From Kappaphycus alvarezii (Eukaryota > Rhodophyta > Florideophyceae > Gigartinales > Solieriaceae): 64,000 nucleotides of DNA. The notes under the pieces were generated by a model, which did no database searches, had not been told where the DNA came from, and saw only the letters and a program-made list of their open reading frames with translations. Position numbers and translations under genes: made by a program. The stretch covers positions 806,001-870,000 of the forward strand of contig NADL03000679.1 in the NCBI GenBank assembly GCA_002205965.3. The letters run 5' to 3'. Within the stretch, counting starts at the first letter, position 1, and each line of letters opens with the position of its first letter. Shown here in pieces: positions 24,097-36,300 of the stretch.

Positions 24097-25143
24097 TTGC
24101 TACCCGTTACAGACATCCAAATCATGAGGGTTATGGTCTTCAGTTCCCGATTCTACGAGCGTGATTTTCTCTCCGCGCATCCGCGCATCCTCGACACATC
24201 ACCTACAAGGCTGCACTTTGAGTACACCGCTGTCCGCCTCGATTCATCCACCGCCCAACTAGCCACCGGGTACGATGCAGTCTGCGCCTTTGTAAATGAC
24301 AACATTGATGAGCAGACGATTACTATACTGAAAGCCGGTGGCACGCGATGTATTCTGCTTCGATGTGCTGGATTCAATCAGGTTGACGTGAATGCTGCTT
24401 CAAAGCATGGGCTGGTTGTGCTTCGTGTACCGGCTTATTCACCGTTTGCTGTGGCGGAGTTTGCAGTGGCGTTATTGTTGACCGTGGGTCGGAAGACGCA
24501 CAAGGCATACAATCGGACGAGAGAAAGTAACTTTGCGTTACGTGGCTTGATGGGATTTGATGTGCATGGCAAGACTGTGGGGATTTGTGGGACGGGGAAA
24601 ATAGGACGATTATTTGCCAAGATTATCTTGTCGTTTGGAACCCGTGTCATTGCGTATGATATTCGTCAGAGTGAAGAGGCAAAGAAGATGGGGGTCGAGT
24701 ACGTGAGTTTGGATCAGTTGTGGGAATTGTCAGACATTATTAGCATGCATTGTCCTTTGTTGTCAGCAACGAAACACATGGTGAATGAGGAAGCTATAAA
24801 AAAGATGAAGAAGGGAGTGATTTTGATAAATACGTCAAGAGGAGAATTGGTAGATATGGACGCTTTGATCTGTGGGTTAAAGAATAAGACGATTGGGGCA
24901 TGCGCGATGGACGTGGTTGAAGGGGAAGAAGGGTTGTTCTTTGATGATCACTCTGGCGAAATTTTGGAAGATGAGCGCATCTCGATGTTGGTTTCTTTCC
25001 CGAACGTGGTTTTGACCCCACACATTGCATTCTGTACTGATACCGCGATGAAGAATATTTGGACGACCACAGTGGCCAATATATTAGAGTTTGCTAACAT
25101 GAACGAGAACAGCACATTCAAGAACCAAGTCATGCCGAGTTAA
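24097..25143 (+). CDS. D-lactate dehydrogenase-like NAD-dependent 2-hydroxyacid dehydrogenase
   Basis: It is predicted to interconvert pyruvate and D-lactate (or a related 2-keto acid and D-2-hydroxyacid) with NADH, most likely in the cytosol, since no clear targeting peptide is visible. The 348 codons form one uninterrupted exon. The catalytic N-terminal part has LRCAGFNQVD (88-97) and VPAYSPFAVAEFAV (111-124). The Rossmann domain has GTGKIG (165-170) and Asp188 at the end of the second strand, which favours NAD over NADP. Arg248 in NTSRGE, Glu277 and His309 in LTPHIAF match the catalytic triad with the exact spacing of bacterial D-LDH (29 and 32 residues). EEGLFFDDHS is the LdhA-type insertion. 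The family begins right at the first strand (MRVMVFSSRFYERDF), so ATG 24124 is the likelier start, giving 339 residues. It resembles bacterial LdhA more than animal L-LDH, which could reflect ancient transfer. Confidence 0.9.
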   Translation: MLPVTDIQIMRVMVFSSRFYERDFLSAHPRILDTSPTRLHFEYTAVRLDSSTAQLATGYDAVCAFVNDNIDEQTITILKAGGTRCILLRCAGFNQVDVNAASKHGLVVLRVPAYSPFAVAEFAVALLLTVGRKTHKAYNRTRESNFALRGLMGFDVHGKTVGICGTGKIGRLFAKIILSFGTRVIAYDIRQSEEAKKMGVEYVSLDQLWELSDIISMHCPLLSATKHMVNEEAIKKMKKGVILINTSRGELVDMDALICGLKNKTIGACAMDVVEGEEGLFFDDHSGEILEDERISMLVSFPNVVLTPHIAFCTDTAMKNIWTTTVANILEFANMNENSTFKNQVMPS

Positions 25144-25600
25144 GCGCAAGCTGACGCTGTAAATTAACCCTGTGTAATAGAGAGAGAAAAATGGGCCTCA
25201 AGTTGGTGAGAGACGAGAATCATGCCGATAAAACCATCGCAGTCATACGGTATCATGACTACATAGACTCTGAGTCTTGCCTCTGCCGAGTGGTCCTACT
25301 AATGTAGCTGTGTTTGGTTGCTGGGTCTCCTTCTACTTGCTGGTTGATTTCAGTGATATCTGTGCCTACGGCAACATTTCTGGTATATGAACACTGCCGT
25401 ACAAAATGGAGTACATATCAGCCACATAGTGTACCTGATAGAGTAAAGGGGAAAATGGGGGGTTAATTTACTGGGGTAGATATGTGGGTTGGTACCCAGT
25501 ATATTTGTACCGGAGCGTAGATACCGTATAATGGCCAAGCCAATTGTGAAACCGTACAATGCGTCGAAAACTGTAGGTGGCACTCCAATCTACCAGAAGG
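25144..25600. other. dehydrogenase 3' flank
   Basis: Probably includes the 3' untranslated region. No further gene was found. A short frame from 25489 leads into the coding repeat described next. Confidence 0.4.
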
Positions 25601-25702
25601 TGGAAGGGAGGCCAGCCAGCAAACAAGCGGCATTGGAGGTTACTGTCAATGCGGAGTGCCGCTGTAAAAGAATGCCTCTAACCTTCGAAAACCGTAAATA
25701 AA
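25600..25702 (+). repeat. coding repeat 'GRPAxKQAALEVT', copy 1
   Basis: Plus-strand translation gives KVEGRPASKQAALEVTVN then AECRCKRMPLTFENRK and a stop. Related sequence recurs at about 26.96, 27.24, 55.15, 55.79 and 57.19 kb, all on the plus strand. The protein family is unknown to me. The conserved core, with a basic tail and TFENR, suggests a once-functional protein domain carried by a dispersed repeat. Confidence 0.5.
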
Positions 25703-25987
25703 CCTTCCTATTTTCCCTTTTTACTCTCTACATAACCCAAAATTCGAACTTGTGTAGAGTCATTTTTACCTGTTGAGTGCCGAAGGGAGGCTCAATTCTC
25801 AAGCAAGTACTCCATTCTATTATGCGCAAATTTTCTCGAGAGACGGCATGACTATTTGATAAAAAGGTCTCAGCTATTCGCACCATACTAAAAGAACTCT
25901 GATAGTCCTACTAAAGTAAAAAAATACAAATGATACAAGAACAAATTTACCGGAAAATATCCGCTGTGTCTTCCGGGAAATGAAAAA

Positions 25988-26660
25988 ACATTGGACTCCG
26001 GTAGTAATTTAAGGAAGGGGATCACCGTTAGCCGCGCCTGTATTACTTTCCAGTGGTCCCAATTCAACCGAGCCATACGTAAGGGAAAGTTTCTCAACGA
26101 CTTTGCGAGGGGGCAGCTTGTCGCCATGGGAAGGGAGCAGATCCCAGATAGAGCGATTGTAAAGGCTCTAGGATGTAATACAGAAACAATTCAAAAACTC
26201 TCTGATGAAATCCAAGAATCAACACAGGACAGAAACACCCAAATATGCGTGAAGAGCAAAGAGTCCGAACGCTTATTTCGCTTGGTTTCGACGGAAAAAG
26301 CAAGCCGCTCAACGACCAATGCAGTTAATTCCTCTGTATTTTCGCTACCGCAGCGTGAAAACGGACCCAGCTATGGCCTTTACGCAAAAAAGAGGAGAAC
26401 AGAGGGTTCGCTGTTTCATTTCGAAAGATAGCATATTTTATGTTTTTGACCAGAACCATTTAATATCAACGCACCAGATGTATTGCAGATGTACTAGCAT
26501 GGTTTTAGGAAAGAGCTGCACCTTTTACAGACTCGTCAAAATGGTTGAGAGGTGGGTTATGGTTTCGGAAGCGATAGGTTTCTGTGTTACGCCCCCGTTG
26601 GAGTTCATTGATGGGAATTAGGGCTCTAATATGTACCACGCAACTTTCTCTTTTGGATTG
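25988..26660 (+). pseudogene. decayed second Tc1-type transposase
   Basis: The first part (from about 26090) reads FLNDFARGQLVAMGREQIPD then RAIVKALGCNTETIQ, a Tc1-like helix-turn-helix. The last part (about 26540-26620) reads VERWVMVSEAIGF-TPPLEFIDGN, which corresponds to the G-G-SVMVWG....PL-FIDGN block of Tc1 catalytic domains. The two parts lie in different frames, so at least one frameshift separates them, and the C-terminal DNAPxH and E blocks are missing. No matching terminal repeats were seen. It is clearly a different family from the element at 20.5-22.1 kb and much older. Confidence 0.55.
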
Positions 26661-26824
26661 CTACCTTGAGCGACCGAAAGGTTCGGTGAAATGACGATCT
26701 CGAACTTTCAAGAAGAAGTTGTGAGCGTTCATAAGTCACATGAAACCTGATTTTTTGTGTTGCAGCACAGTTTTGGAGTTGTGAAGTCGCTAACAAGAAC
26801 TTTATAAAGGATATTTATCAAAAG

Positions 26825-27290
26825 GGGAAAGGTTTGGGTGTTTTACTCTTGGAAAATACATCCGATCTATCCCATGGTCTTCCAGACACCACAATCGACT
26901 CAAAAAGGGTATACCGACACAGAAATGGGTAAGAAACTACCCTCCCTAAAAAGATACCCTCAGGCCAGCCATCAAGCAGGCCGCATTGGACATGACGGCT
27001 GCTTTATCAAAACGCCTTGATGTTGGCTGCTCTTCCCATTTTACGAGTGTTAAGCGCTAAAAATCTGTGGCAGATTTAAAGACTTGAATGTAGGGCTCAT
27101 GGGGAAGGAAGGGAAAATTTTCGGGTTATTTTAATGTTTGCAAGATGTGGTCAGTTGTATCCCCGGCGCCAGAAGTGCTTTGCGCTGGAAAAGTCGTCAC
27201 TGAGTAGCACTAAATATCTTTCCCTAAAGGGCCGGCTCAATGAAAGCTAGCAGACATGCCGTGTTAGACATAACGGTCACAGCAGCGTGG
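26825..27290 (+). repeat. coding repeat cluster, copies 2 and 3
   Basis: At 26825-26885 the translation KGLGVLLLENTSDLSHGL matches KGLGVLLLEDISDLSHGF at 55525-55590. About 80 bp further, RPAIKQAALDMTAALSKRLD (about 26965-27020) matches the core of copy 1. A third, more eroded core lies at about 27240-27290. Order and orientation are shared with the 55-57 kb cluster. Confidence 0.45.
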
Positions 27291-28100
27291 CTTTGAGTTA
27301 GCACTGATCGAACCTTCCCATAAGTCTCCATCGCTTGAACGGTCTCGTTCCACGCGATATCTGTTAGCACCACATAAGCGTCTGGATGGCAGCTTACGAG
27401 GGTGGATATTGGGATAAGAAGAAGACTTACTCCAGCGGCAGACGCGATCAAAGTTTTGTACTTTCTGTGCTTGGCGGATATTGGTGCACTGAGGGTGGTG
27501 AGTGGATTCAAAGTACGCGCTATCCTATTAGGAGCGAGGGGTTTGACGAACTTTACATCGAAGAAATCTGTTCTTCAACTGCCTCCCATTGCCTGAATGT
27601 CTGGAATTGTGCGGTGGAGACCCTGTCGCTGCTCAAGGGGAGCGATTTGTACAAATTCAATTCTAAAGCTGTATAAAGTTTAAATGCGCGCGGTTTGGGG
27701 GTTATTAACACGAAATATGAGTCTAAAACGCACTGAGTTTGATATAAATGTGTAATATTACTCTATCGCAACCAGGCCGATCGAGGTTTCTCAGCACTTA
27801 CACGAGCCGAACTGCGGAAAAGGGAATAATATGCGCTACCTTGTTGTGCCGAGGGTATGGACGCCCTACCTATCGCCATTGACATTTACGGACAAATTGG
27901 GTCAACCAGACTCCAGGCGCTTCATGGCGTTAGTAGCTTCACAGCCGACCGAATTCCGGAAGACTAGTTTCTCGGCATTTGTCCTCCAGTACATCGCAGT
28001 CATGCTGATTCACCGAAAAAAGCGAAAGTACCCCACCACCTGACCTCCAGACGGGCTCTTGCCTGATCCTCCACTAGAATCCATGAAATGAAAGGTACAT
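27291..28100. other. spacer before the Tigger element, no gene seen
   Basis: Short frames only on both strands, none with family resemblance. Confidence 0.35.
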
Positions 28101-28102
28101 TA

Positions 28103-28126
28103 CAGTCTTTCCGCGTTAAAATCATA
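28103..28126 (+). repeat. Tigger terminal inverted repeat, left
   Basis: Perfect 24-bp reverse complement of 30318-30341. Confidence 0.95.
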
Positions 28127-28408
28127 TCGATGGTGGACTTATCCCGTATGCGCCGTAGGCGGGAAATGTGCTTATGCGGGAACCAACCATTGGCGGCTTC
28201 TCCCAACACCACGACCCAAAAGACAGATTTACTGGGGTGTACTATTGACTAATTATTTAAAGAAAGACTGGATACGCGTGTGCTTTCGAGACTCCCTCTA
28301 TCGCTTTCGCAACTCATTCTGAATAACCTTCAAGTGCTTCATCATATCCTTGTCTTCAAGGAAAACATATTCGGCAACCAACTTAACGACTGATATAGAC
28401 TTTTCCTG

Positions 28409-29989
28409 TTACTTCAGAGAAGGCAGAAAATAATTGTCATCCTCACAACTCTGAGTAGTGTCCATTGATTGACCCCCCTCAAACCCATCATACACTCCCT
28501 CAACAATTTGGGAGACAATAGCCGTTTCGGATACAACCTCAAATACATCATCCTCTTCAGACGGATTAAAAGACTTCGATATGGCCATTGGGTTGTTCTC
28601 AGGCACCATGGCGGCAATAGCAGATTCAATGGAGCCAGTATCACAATTGTAAACAAACCGCTTACATCTGTTGCATCCACCGAGCTTGCACTCAACAGTC
28701 CTGTGTGCTTCCAACAATTTTCTATTGTTTATGCGGGGTGGCTATTCCATATAGTCCTCAACCACCTCATTGCGGTCAATTGGTCCAGTTTGTACATATT
28801 TTTAGGCTCGATGTCGATTAAATCCAATACCCGTTCCATTTTCAACTTACGAAATCCCACCTTCACAGCTGCAATAATTCCAGCATCACAAGGCTGTAGT
28901 TTAGAAGTGGTATTCGGCGGTAAAAATACAACATGAACAAAAGTCAGCTGGGGCAGTGTGCCAATCGTCCCATGTGCGGAGCAGTTGTCAACAAGTAACA
29001 AAACACTTCGTTTCACATTGCACTCAATAAATTTGTTGAAGCGCTGAAGCCACCCAAAAAAACAAGTCCGCAGTCATCCGTGCCTTTTTGTTGAAATGGT
29101 AGTCAAATCCCAACTCCTCCCCAGATTTCTTGTTGAAACATCACGGTCGTTTTGAATATCCGATAATCATAATCGGGTACTTCATGGAGCCATCTGCGTT
29201 GCACCAAGCAAGGCAAGTCATTCTGGTCTTTTTCTTCTTCTGCCCAGGCAGCTGCTTTCCAAATATCGACTTGTCGGGAGGCATGTTGTAAAACAAGCCG
29301 AATTAATCTGCGTTCCAAATATCAGAAGTTTCATAGCGCGAGAGCAATTCCCTTAACGATTTCATTCCAGCACCAACCGCAGCATCATCCGCATCCCCCG
29401 CCTCCCATACAGTACGGCAGCACTTTAGATTCCATCTTGCTTGGAATGTCGACAGCCATCCAGTTCCATATTTAAAGTGATTTTGTTTCTCCGCAGGTAA
29501 AGTAGTGTTTGCTAAGTCCTGAGGCTTTTGCCCCTTTGTTCGAATCATCCTTCCAGAGATACAAATACGCCTACTGTACTGGTCGCAAACCCATCCAAAT
29601 AGTGCTTTCTCAAGCACATGGTTAGCCCCTGTTCGATCTCGTTTATGCACCCCGACCCTTTTTGTCACCCGTTTGTTTGAAAAGGCTTTCAATACTCTGG
29701 AGATCGTAGACTGGTTCGGGGTTTTAGTCATCGAAAATTGTTTCTGTGCCCATGTTGCTAGCGATTTTTGGTCTGTGCTCTCTCCATCGACAGCGCGACG
29801 AATGTATTCTTCGTAGATATGATGGCGTTGCTGTTCAGATAGCATAATGGAAGATTGGTGGGAGTTAGGTAAAGGGGTGGACTTGGTGGTGTCGTGTGGG
29901 GGGATGCCAATTCGTATTTTGTTGGGATCTCGCACAGTGATACACGCAATGTGTTTATCACTGTATTTCTCTCCAACTGCTGTTAACAA
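28409..29989 (-). pseudogene. Tigger/pogo transposase (CENP-B-like HTH plus DDE_1), inactive
   Basis: The preferred start is ATG 29845 (MLSEQQRHHIYEEYIRRAV), although the frame is open from 29989. The N-terminal half has the helix-turn-helix (SLATWAQKQF...TISRVLKAF) and a CENP-B-type second domain (FGWVCDQYSRR...GWLSTFQARWN). The catalytic part has WNAD-FGLFYNMPPD, KKKKTRMTCLAWCNADGS, LLLVDNCSAHG and LPPNTTSKLQPCDAG, with 33 residues between the last two Asp. TIENCWKHTGL follows, then an acidic tail. In-frame stops at 29303-29305 (a Glu position in relatives), 29141-29143 (KRP-CFN, likely Arg) and 28729-28731 (HPA-TIENCW, likely Gln), one extra base in an A7 run at 29056-29062, and a further frame change near 28.69 kb make it inactive. 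Confidence 0.85.
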
Positions 29990-30317
29990 CTGCGCTGTAG
30001 TTTACCTTTCTTTGAACGGCCAAGGCGTGCAGATACGGTAGGGTGGTGAAGCCGCACAGGATTTACCGTTTTGTTTCACCTTTTGTAACGGGAAGTAGGG
30101 GTGCTGCAGTGCATCCACATGAAGGGGGGGTACTGTAATATGCATCCACATGCATGGCATGGCTCGCATATTTTAATAAAAAATAATGTTGTGCCTTTGT
30201 TGATATGCGTTGATATGCGGGAATTGATGCATGTTTCATATATAGCCCAATTTCGCCAATTTGAGTGTTGGTGAATCGATTCTGCATGCGCGGTATGCGG
30301 GAAATGAGTTTAAGGGG

Positions 30318-30341
30318 TATGATTTTAACGCGGAAAGACTG
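30318..30341 (-). repeat. Tigger terminal inverted repeat, right
   Basis: Perfect 24-bp reverse complement of 28103-28126, next to the TA target duplication. Confidence 0.95.
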
Positions 30342-30343
30342 TA

Positions 30344-33300
30344 TCCTAAAAAATAAGAGGGCAGAGCCGAAGCTCTAGCAATGAGCCCATATGTCACTAA
30401 AAGATTTGAGATCCGATTGTTCGGGTGATCCCAAAACACCGAATGGATTCGCTTAAACTCTCTGGGAAGCAGCAGGTGTTTGCACAGAGTAGAGGGGGAT
30501 GGGGATGATTGGAAATCAATTGAGGAGCTGGATATATACATTATTGTCATTTGGTGTGGTATGGAGATTAAAAACAAACTCATCGTACACATGTGCAACG
30601 GTTGTGTTCGCGATATTGATGTTGTGGGCTGGAAAGAAGCTTCTACATGGGTAGCATATATATTCAACCGAGGGCATCGGATTTGGAGCGACTAAATGGC
30701 CATTGTGGAGCCGATTTGAAGTGCTAAGGGGGCTAAAATATCAGTTCAAGTCACTCGACGTCGACTCAACTGCGAAACTAATGTCGTGACTGCGTCAATC
30801 AGGGAGCTTCAGCTCAAATATAACCCTCGCTACCATCTTCGGAGATGATAAAGTTGTTATCTACGAGAGCTGTCTGAAAAAAATTATTCGAAAGTTCGCT
30901 TCGGGTCAAGACAAGATTATTTACCAAGGGATATCCTGTTGGTATGAATGAGATGGTTCCTAAAACTGATTTAAAGGTGGAAAATCAGATCATTTTAGGA
31001 GATATGGTAGTTTTGCTGATGCTGTGTGTAACTGAGTTCGAAAGAATGGACCAAGGTAGTGGATATGGTTGTAAAAGGTAGGATTGGGAGAGGTTTGAAT
31101 GATTGGAGAAAGTTTTATCGGCTGAGGCCAACAAATTCAACCTAGAGGATTAGCTAAGTGGAGATAGTAGTGGAATTGGGTACTCGGAGAGGAAATGCGC
31201 GCCAGACATTGGGTCTTTGCCGAAGAAATCTGAGAATTATTATAGCAGTGCGTCTGTCGATGCTTTTCGTGTTGAGTTGTTCCTTGGACCCCGGGGTATA
31301 GCATGTATTCTGATTTATCATGAATTTAAGAGATAGTTATCAGGAAAGGGCGATAGTCTATCGATTATGGAATAATTTTTGAACAACTTTGAGCATAAGG
31401 TGCTGAGTAGGGAAGATCAGTTACATCAATGTAAGAAATAAGATGGATTGGCGAAATGTACGGCATACTTGATTTAATTGGATAAAATGAAGTGTTAGAT
31501 GGCACGTATTGATCAAGACGTGTGGCTTATTTTAGGGAAGAACCTAAACGTATTTAGTGCCGTTTTGTGGAATCTATTGTATAAAAAGGAATTTGATTCT
31601 GAGTTGTAGGCATCGTGTGTGTCACTGGTAGGAAATAGAGCACTATCATCATGGTCGTGGGAGTAATATTTATGAATTCGAGGTTTATAAGTACCTTGCT
31701 AACGTTCTTTAGAATGAAAGGGATTTTGTAACGAATTGTGGGTGTTTACAAGGATCTATCGTGAGGTACATGCGATATCTACTTCACCCTGCACTGAATG
31801 GAATGCAATACTAACTGCACCAAGAATTATCATAAAAATTTCGGATTCGCAGCCTGTTACTGCGGATTTATTGATAAACCTCATAGCAGATACGCCGGAG
31901 AATGTCGCTGAAAGGAGCGGGAATGTACTGGATGGATTTTTTTGTATGAACCGAGAGAAGTGGAGAGTATGCTTGATTCAAGGATAGATAAAGAGGAGAG
32001 CGGGATTGATCAGAAGGGGAGGACTTAGAAAATGGGAGGCTATAGGATCAGGACGACTAGAAAATGGAATATTGTGCTAAAAACCTGATCTCAATGCCAA
32101 GATGCACAAAAATGTGTGATATGCGGTGATGTTATTTGTAGCTGCCAACAAATAACAAAATTTAAGGGCACCGATTGTAAAATTTATAAAACTGGACATA
32201 ACTTAATCTTCTGGTGAAAGTACAGTGTGCAAATATTTTCAGCGAAATTGACTCATTTTTACCACAAAGCATAAAAAGTGCTACTTGGTTACACGAAATA
32301 ACTAAAGAGAAGGTAACGTAAATAACAACTAGAAGGTAAGTTTTGCACTGTCATTTGAGTAATTTTGCACCGCTGAGCTCGAAAATATCCATGCAAGGCG
32401 GGCACATGCTTTGAACTAGAGACTGTAGTAGCTGAAGGTCAATTTCTTCCCTCTCCTGGACAATGAAGGCCTACAGCTCTTCAAAGTTTCCTGGACAATG
32501 AAGGCCTACAGCTCTTCAAAGTTATTGTACTGCTCGGGATTGTTAGAAAATGCTAGTAATCACTGGATATTGTTAATTATACTACAAGTTAGGGCTTCCT
32601 GGCAGACAGTCCATTAATGTCTTGTGAGGAAAGTCTCTCTATCGTGACGAATGCTTTGTGAATTGTAGGGGCGTTATCCTGAGAATTACGACAATTTGGG
32701 TGATGATCTGCTGCAAATGGAAAAACTAGTCCCATGGAGTTTAATTTGTACAAGAAAGCGTAGTGGTTGCCATTAACAAATGTAATAGTCCATTTTCAGA
32801 AATATTGGAATAAATGATAACAGAATCTCACCTCATTTCATTAAAAAAAGAAAATTTCTATCTTCTCTTTGATTATAGCAATAGTGGTTTTAGATTTTCA
32901 AACCAACCCAGGATAACTTTTTCATCTGAAAGCACAAAAAGGCCCTAGTCTACTATATCAAAGCATGCGCTCTACATGGCCCACTGCACATGGATTATTT
33001 ATGGGTATCGGTAAGGAGAAAGTGTTTACAGGCTTTCTCTATTCCAGATTCTGTGCCGAGAAAAGAACACGTTGCGTTAGTCCCACAGTCATCCTCAAAT
33101 TAAGTTCCATTTGAATAACAATATCGCATTCTTCTCCCATCGAGGCCTCTTAGATAATGTTTCGCTTGTTTTGTGGCAAACTTTTCGACTTTATTCCCCT
33201 TAGTTATGTTTAGTACCATAAGGGATCTTATGAAAAGGTTAGAAATACTCTTCTTGATATTTTAAAGTGCCCAGCAGTTGCAGGTAGTAATTCTTTTATT

Positions 33301-36300
33301 CACCTTTAAAGGATTTTTCTCTTTTTCGAGGTCCCTATTTTCTTTTGCAGCGGCTTTTATGTTTATTGAATAGGTACTTAGGGCAGTTTCAGTGAAATTG
33401 CAGCCAGTATTATTGGTATAAATAGAAGTCCAGTCTAAAATTTTTTGCTGAAAAGGGACCTGAAATGTAGTTATTTCTGGTTCGTGGAGAGCCATAAAAG
33501 TATCTCTGTGAGCCAAATAAAACGAATTGTCGTGGAATCCTACATTTATTTTATTTCTCAGAAAACAACGTATGCTGACATGTTTTTGAAGCAACGGGAG
33601 CTGTCTAAATCTGGTATGAATTGTACTATAATATATTTTTCTCGCGAACTTATAGAAAGGTGGCGGCGTACTGCAGTTTGCAGACTGAACTCATATGGAC
33701 TGGCTGCTTCGTTTGAGACGTTTTTAAAATGCCAGAGGTACAATTTAGTGCGCCTATTCATGTCATGCGTGAACATTTTACTATGTATCTTCAACAGAAA
33801 TACTCATGAGACCAGAAAAATGTGATCAGAGGACCTAAACACTGAAAGGGTGTAAATTACAACTCGTTTAATCATCAATATTGCTGCACGACTATAATGG
33901 ACATATTATTGTTCGATCCTGGAGTTGTATTATATGGCTTACACTGTAATAAACCTACTTTATTATTATCTATTTCAGTCGAACTGAGTTAGCGGACGTG
34001 CCTTTGCACAAGGATTCGGAAATATTTCGAAATGCTGGCCCTCCTACTCTTTCCACACAATCCTAAAGAATGTGAAACAAGGGTTTAAATTAAGACGTTT
34101 ATTAAAATCAATATCATTTTTGAACTTCTATAGAGCAATATATAATCATCTAGGTGGAGTCAAGAGTGCCGAATTTGTCTAGAATATTCACACGGTTCAC
34201 GAACGAATGCGAAGAAATAAATGAAAAAGTTAAGACGAAATTTTACGAGTACCCGAAAGAAAACATGACACAGAACTCTTTTAAAGTATTTAATAGGAAT
34301 AAAATACAACTGGATGCAATTATAGCAAGAGTAGAGTGCAGCTGGAACCAAATATATTTCACCACAGCCAGCGGAAGTCTTAAAGCGACCAAATGACTGG
34401 TACTGGCCTAACTTGAAAAGACAAATCTGATCCCGGCTTGAAAAAACGAAATGTCTCTTCAGCGGGTCTTGGAATCAATTAATTGTTCAATTAGAACAGT
34501 GTGGAGTTACTTGGATTCGAATGTGTTCGGTAAAAGACAGAAAATATTGAAGAAGTGCAAAAAGGCCGAAGCTTACCATTTTCACGGCCTTTTAATGGCT
34601 TAAATAGACTAAGGGATAAAATGGAACTGAGAATGAAAAAGTTATACTTTTTGTCTGCTGGGTCGAGAAATTACTCTCATGCTCGGAAAAATTAAAATGT
34701 CAACACAGTAAAGAAGCTCCTTTTATGGATCAGCGCTCATAGTTGAGGGCTACCTTTTACTAAACTTTAATTTAAACAGGACATTTTCAGGGGAAAGAAT
34801 AAAACTAGCGATGAGAATATGTACAAAGTTTATCATTTTGTGGTTTTGATAGCAATTTCCATGATATTTATCGAGATAAAGGGATAATATGAGGCATCTA
34901 GATGTAATAGTCGCTGATGTTTTGTGGTAATATATACCAGAATCTCCAGGTTATGTGCACAAAATGGAAGTATGGTCTCTGCGATATATTTCAAGATTTA
35001 TGGAGAATAATAAGTACCTTGGAAGGAATTGAATATAATAAACTATTATGTTTATTAGCACAATAGTGATTTTGTACACGAATTAGAGTATAATTTGGAG
35101 CAGAATGAGGTCAATGACATTGCTTCTTTCCTTGTACAGACCGAAATATAAACCTGAATATCAAATAAAGTCTCTGTTACTTACTATTCGGTTGTTTTGA
35201 TCATGGTTAAAAGCATTTTAACATATTAAACGAGCTTCGAACTGCTATCAATGATGGCTGGGATGGAGCGGGTCCAAAAGTATTTTAAAATTGTACAGTG
35301 ATACTTAAGGGCCTTAAATAACGGAAATTGAGTGAAACGGACTACCATAAAGAAATAAATGGAGTTAAATGTACATTATTATTATTGTAAAGAAAACATT
35401 TTGAGACATTGTGCTTCGTTCATTTAGTACTTAATTTACAATTAATACTGAGAAACGATAGAAAGGATAGCCGTGCTCCTAATTTTTGCTTGAAGAAAAA
35501 TCTCTTCAGATGGTTACCATATTCATGTAATTAACTTGTTAGACAAGTTTTCGATGTAATTTTAATGATAGTGCATTTTTCGATAATGTAACTATAAGAC
35601 GTTTGCGCACTATACATCCTAAGTTCAAACCCGTATTGAGCGCCGTTGCCGAAGCAAAATTATCATCTTTTGATATTCTAAGTAAAATGGATGCTCATCT
35701 TCGCATAATGCCAGCTAAAATCACTTATTTCTCTTACGGATGTGCATTGGACGGGCTTTGTACTACGGACTGGACATGTATAAAATTAAAGCTTATTTGA
35801 CCTGCAGCTTATAATTTTCACCTCGCAATTCCATTCTAGAGACAAATCACCTAAGATATTTCCGTACTAATATCTTTCATGACCTATGAGTACGGAAAAT
35901 GAATATCTGTAACAAAAAGCTGTTTCGTGCAAAGAAAAATTCTTTATTAAACTGAGAGAGGAAAATAAAACCAGTAAGAGGCCTATATTAATTGTGAAAC
36001 AGTAATGAAGCAACTAATGATTTAATAAAGCAGTATCGAGTCATTATTTCGCGCCGGGAATGCTTTGAATTATAACAAGATAGTTCTTAGTATTACGGTT
36101 GAAGCCTGCTCTGAAAAGTCAAACTCAACATAAAGTCTTATCTGAGCAATTATAGCAGCATTTGCTCATTCTTCCTAGTGATACTCCGTACGACGCCAAA
36201 TTACTGTCCAATTTTGCCCAATTTTGGGATTTTGTTCGCTGCAGAGTTCCATTTCAGGAACAGTGATACAAATTTATGCTCTAAGTTATTTATTACAAAC

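Larger units (their letters stand above)
28101..30343 (-). mobile_element. pogo/Tigger DNA transposon with complete ends
   Basis: The element spans 28103-30341 (2239 bp) with TA target duplications at 28101-28102 and 30342-30343. Its terminal inverted repeats are a perfect 24 bp, CAGTCTTTCCGCGTTAAAAT followed by CATA, at 28103-28126 and, reversed, at 30318-30341. The subterminal regions of both ends also share TATGC-G-GGGAAATG-type blocks. The interior encodes a pogo-superfamily transposase on the minus strand. CAG ends, TA duplication and a CENP-B-like transposase together are diagnostic of Tigger/pogo. Confidence 0.92.
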
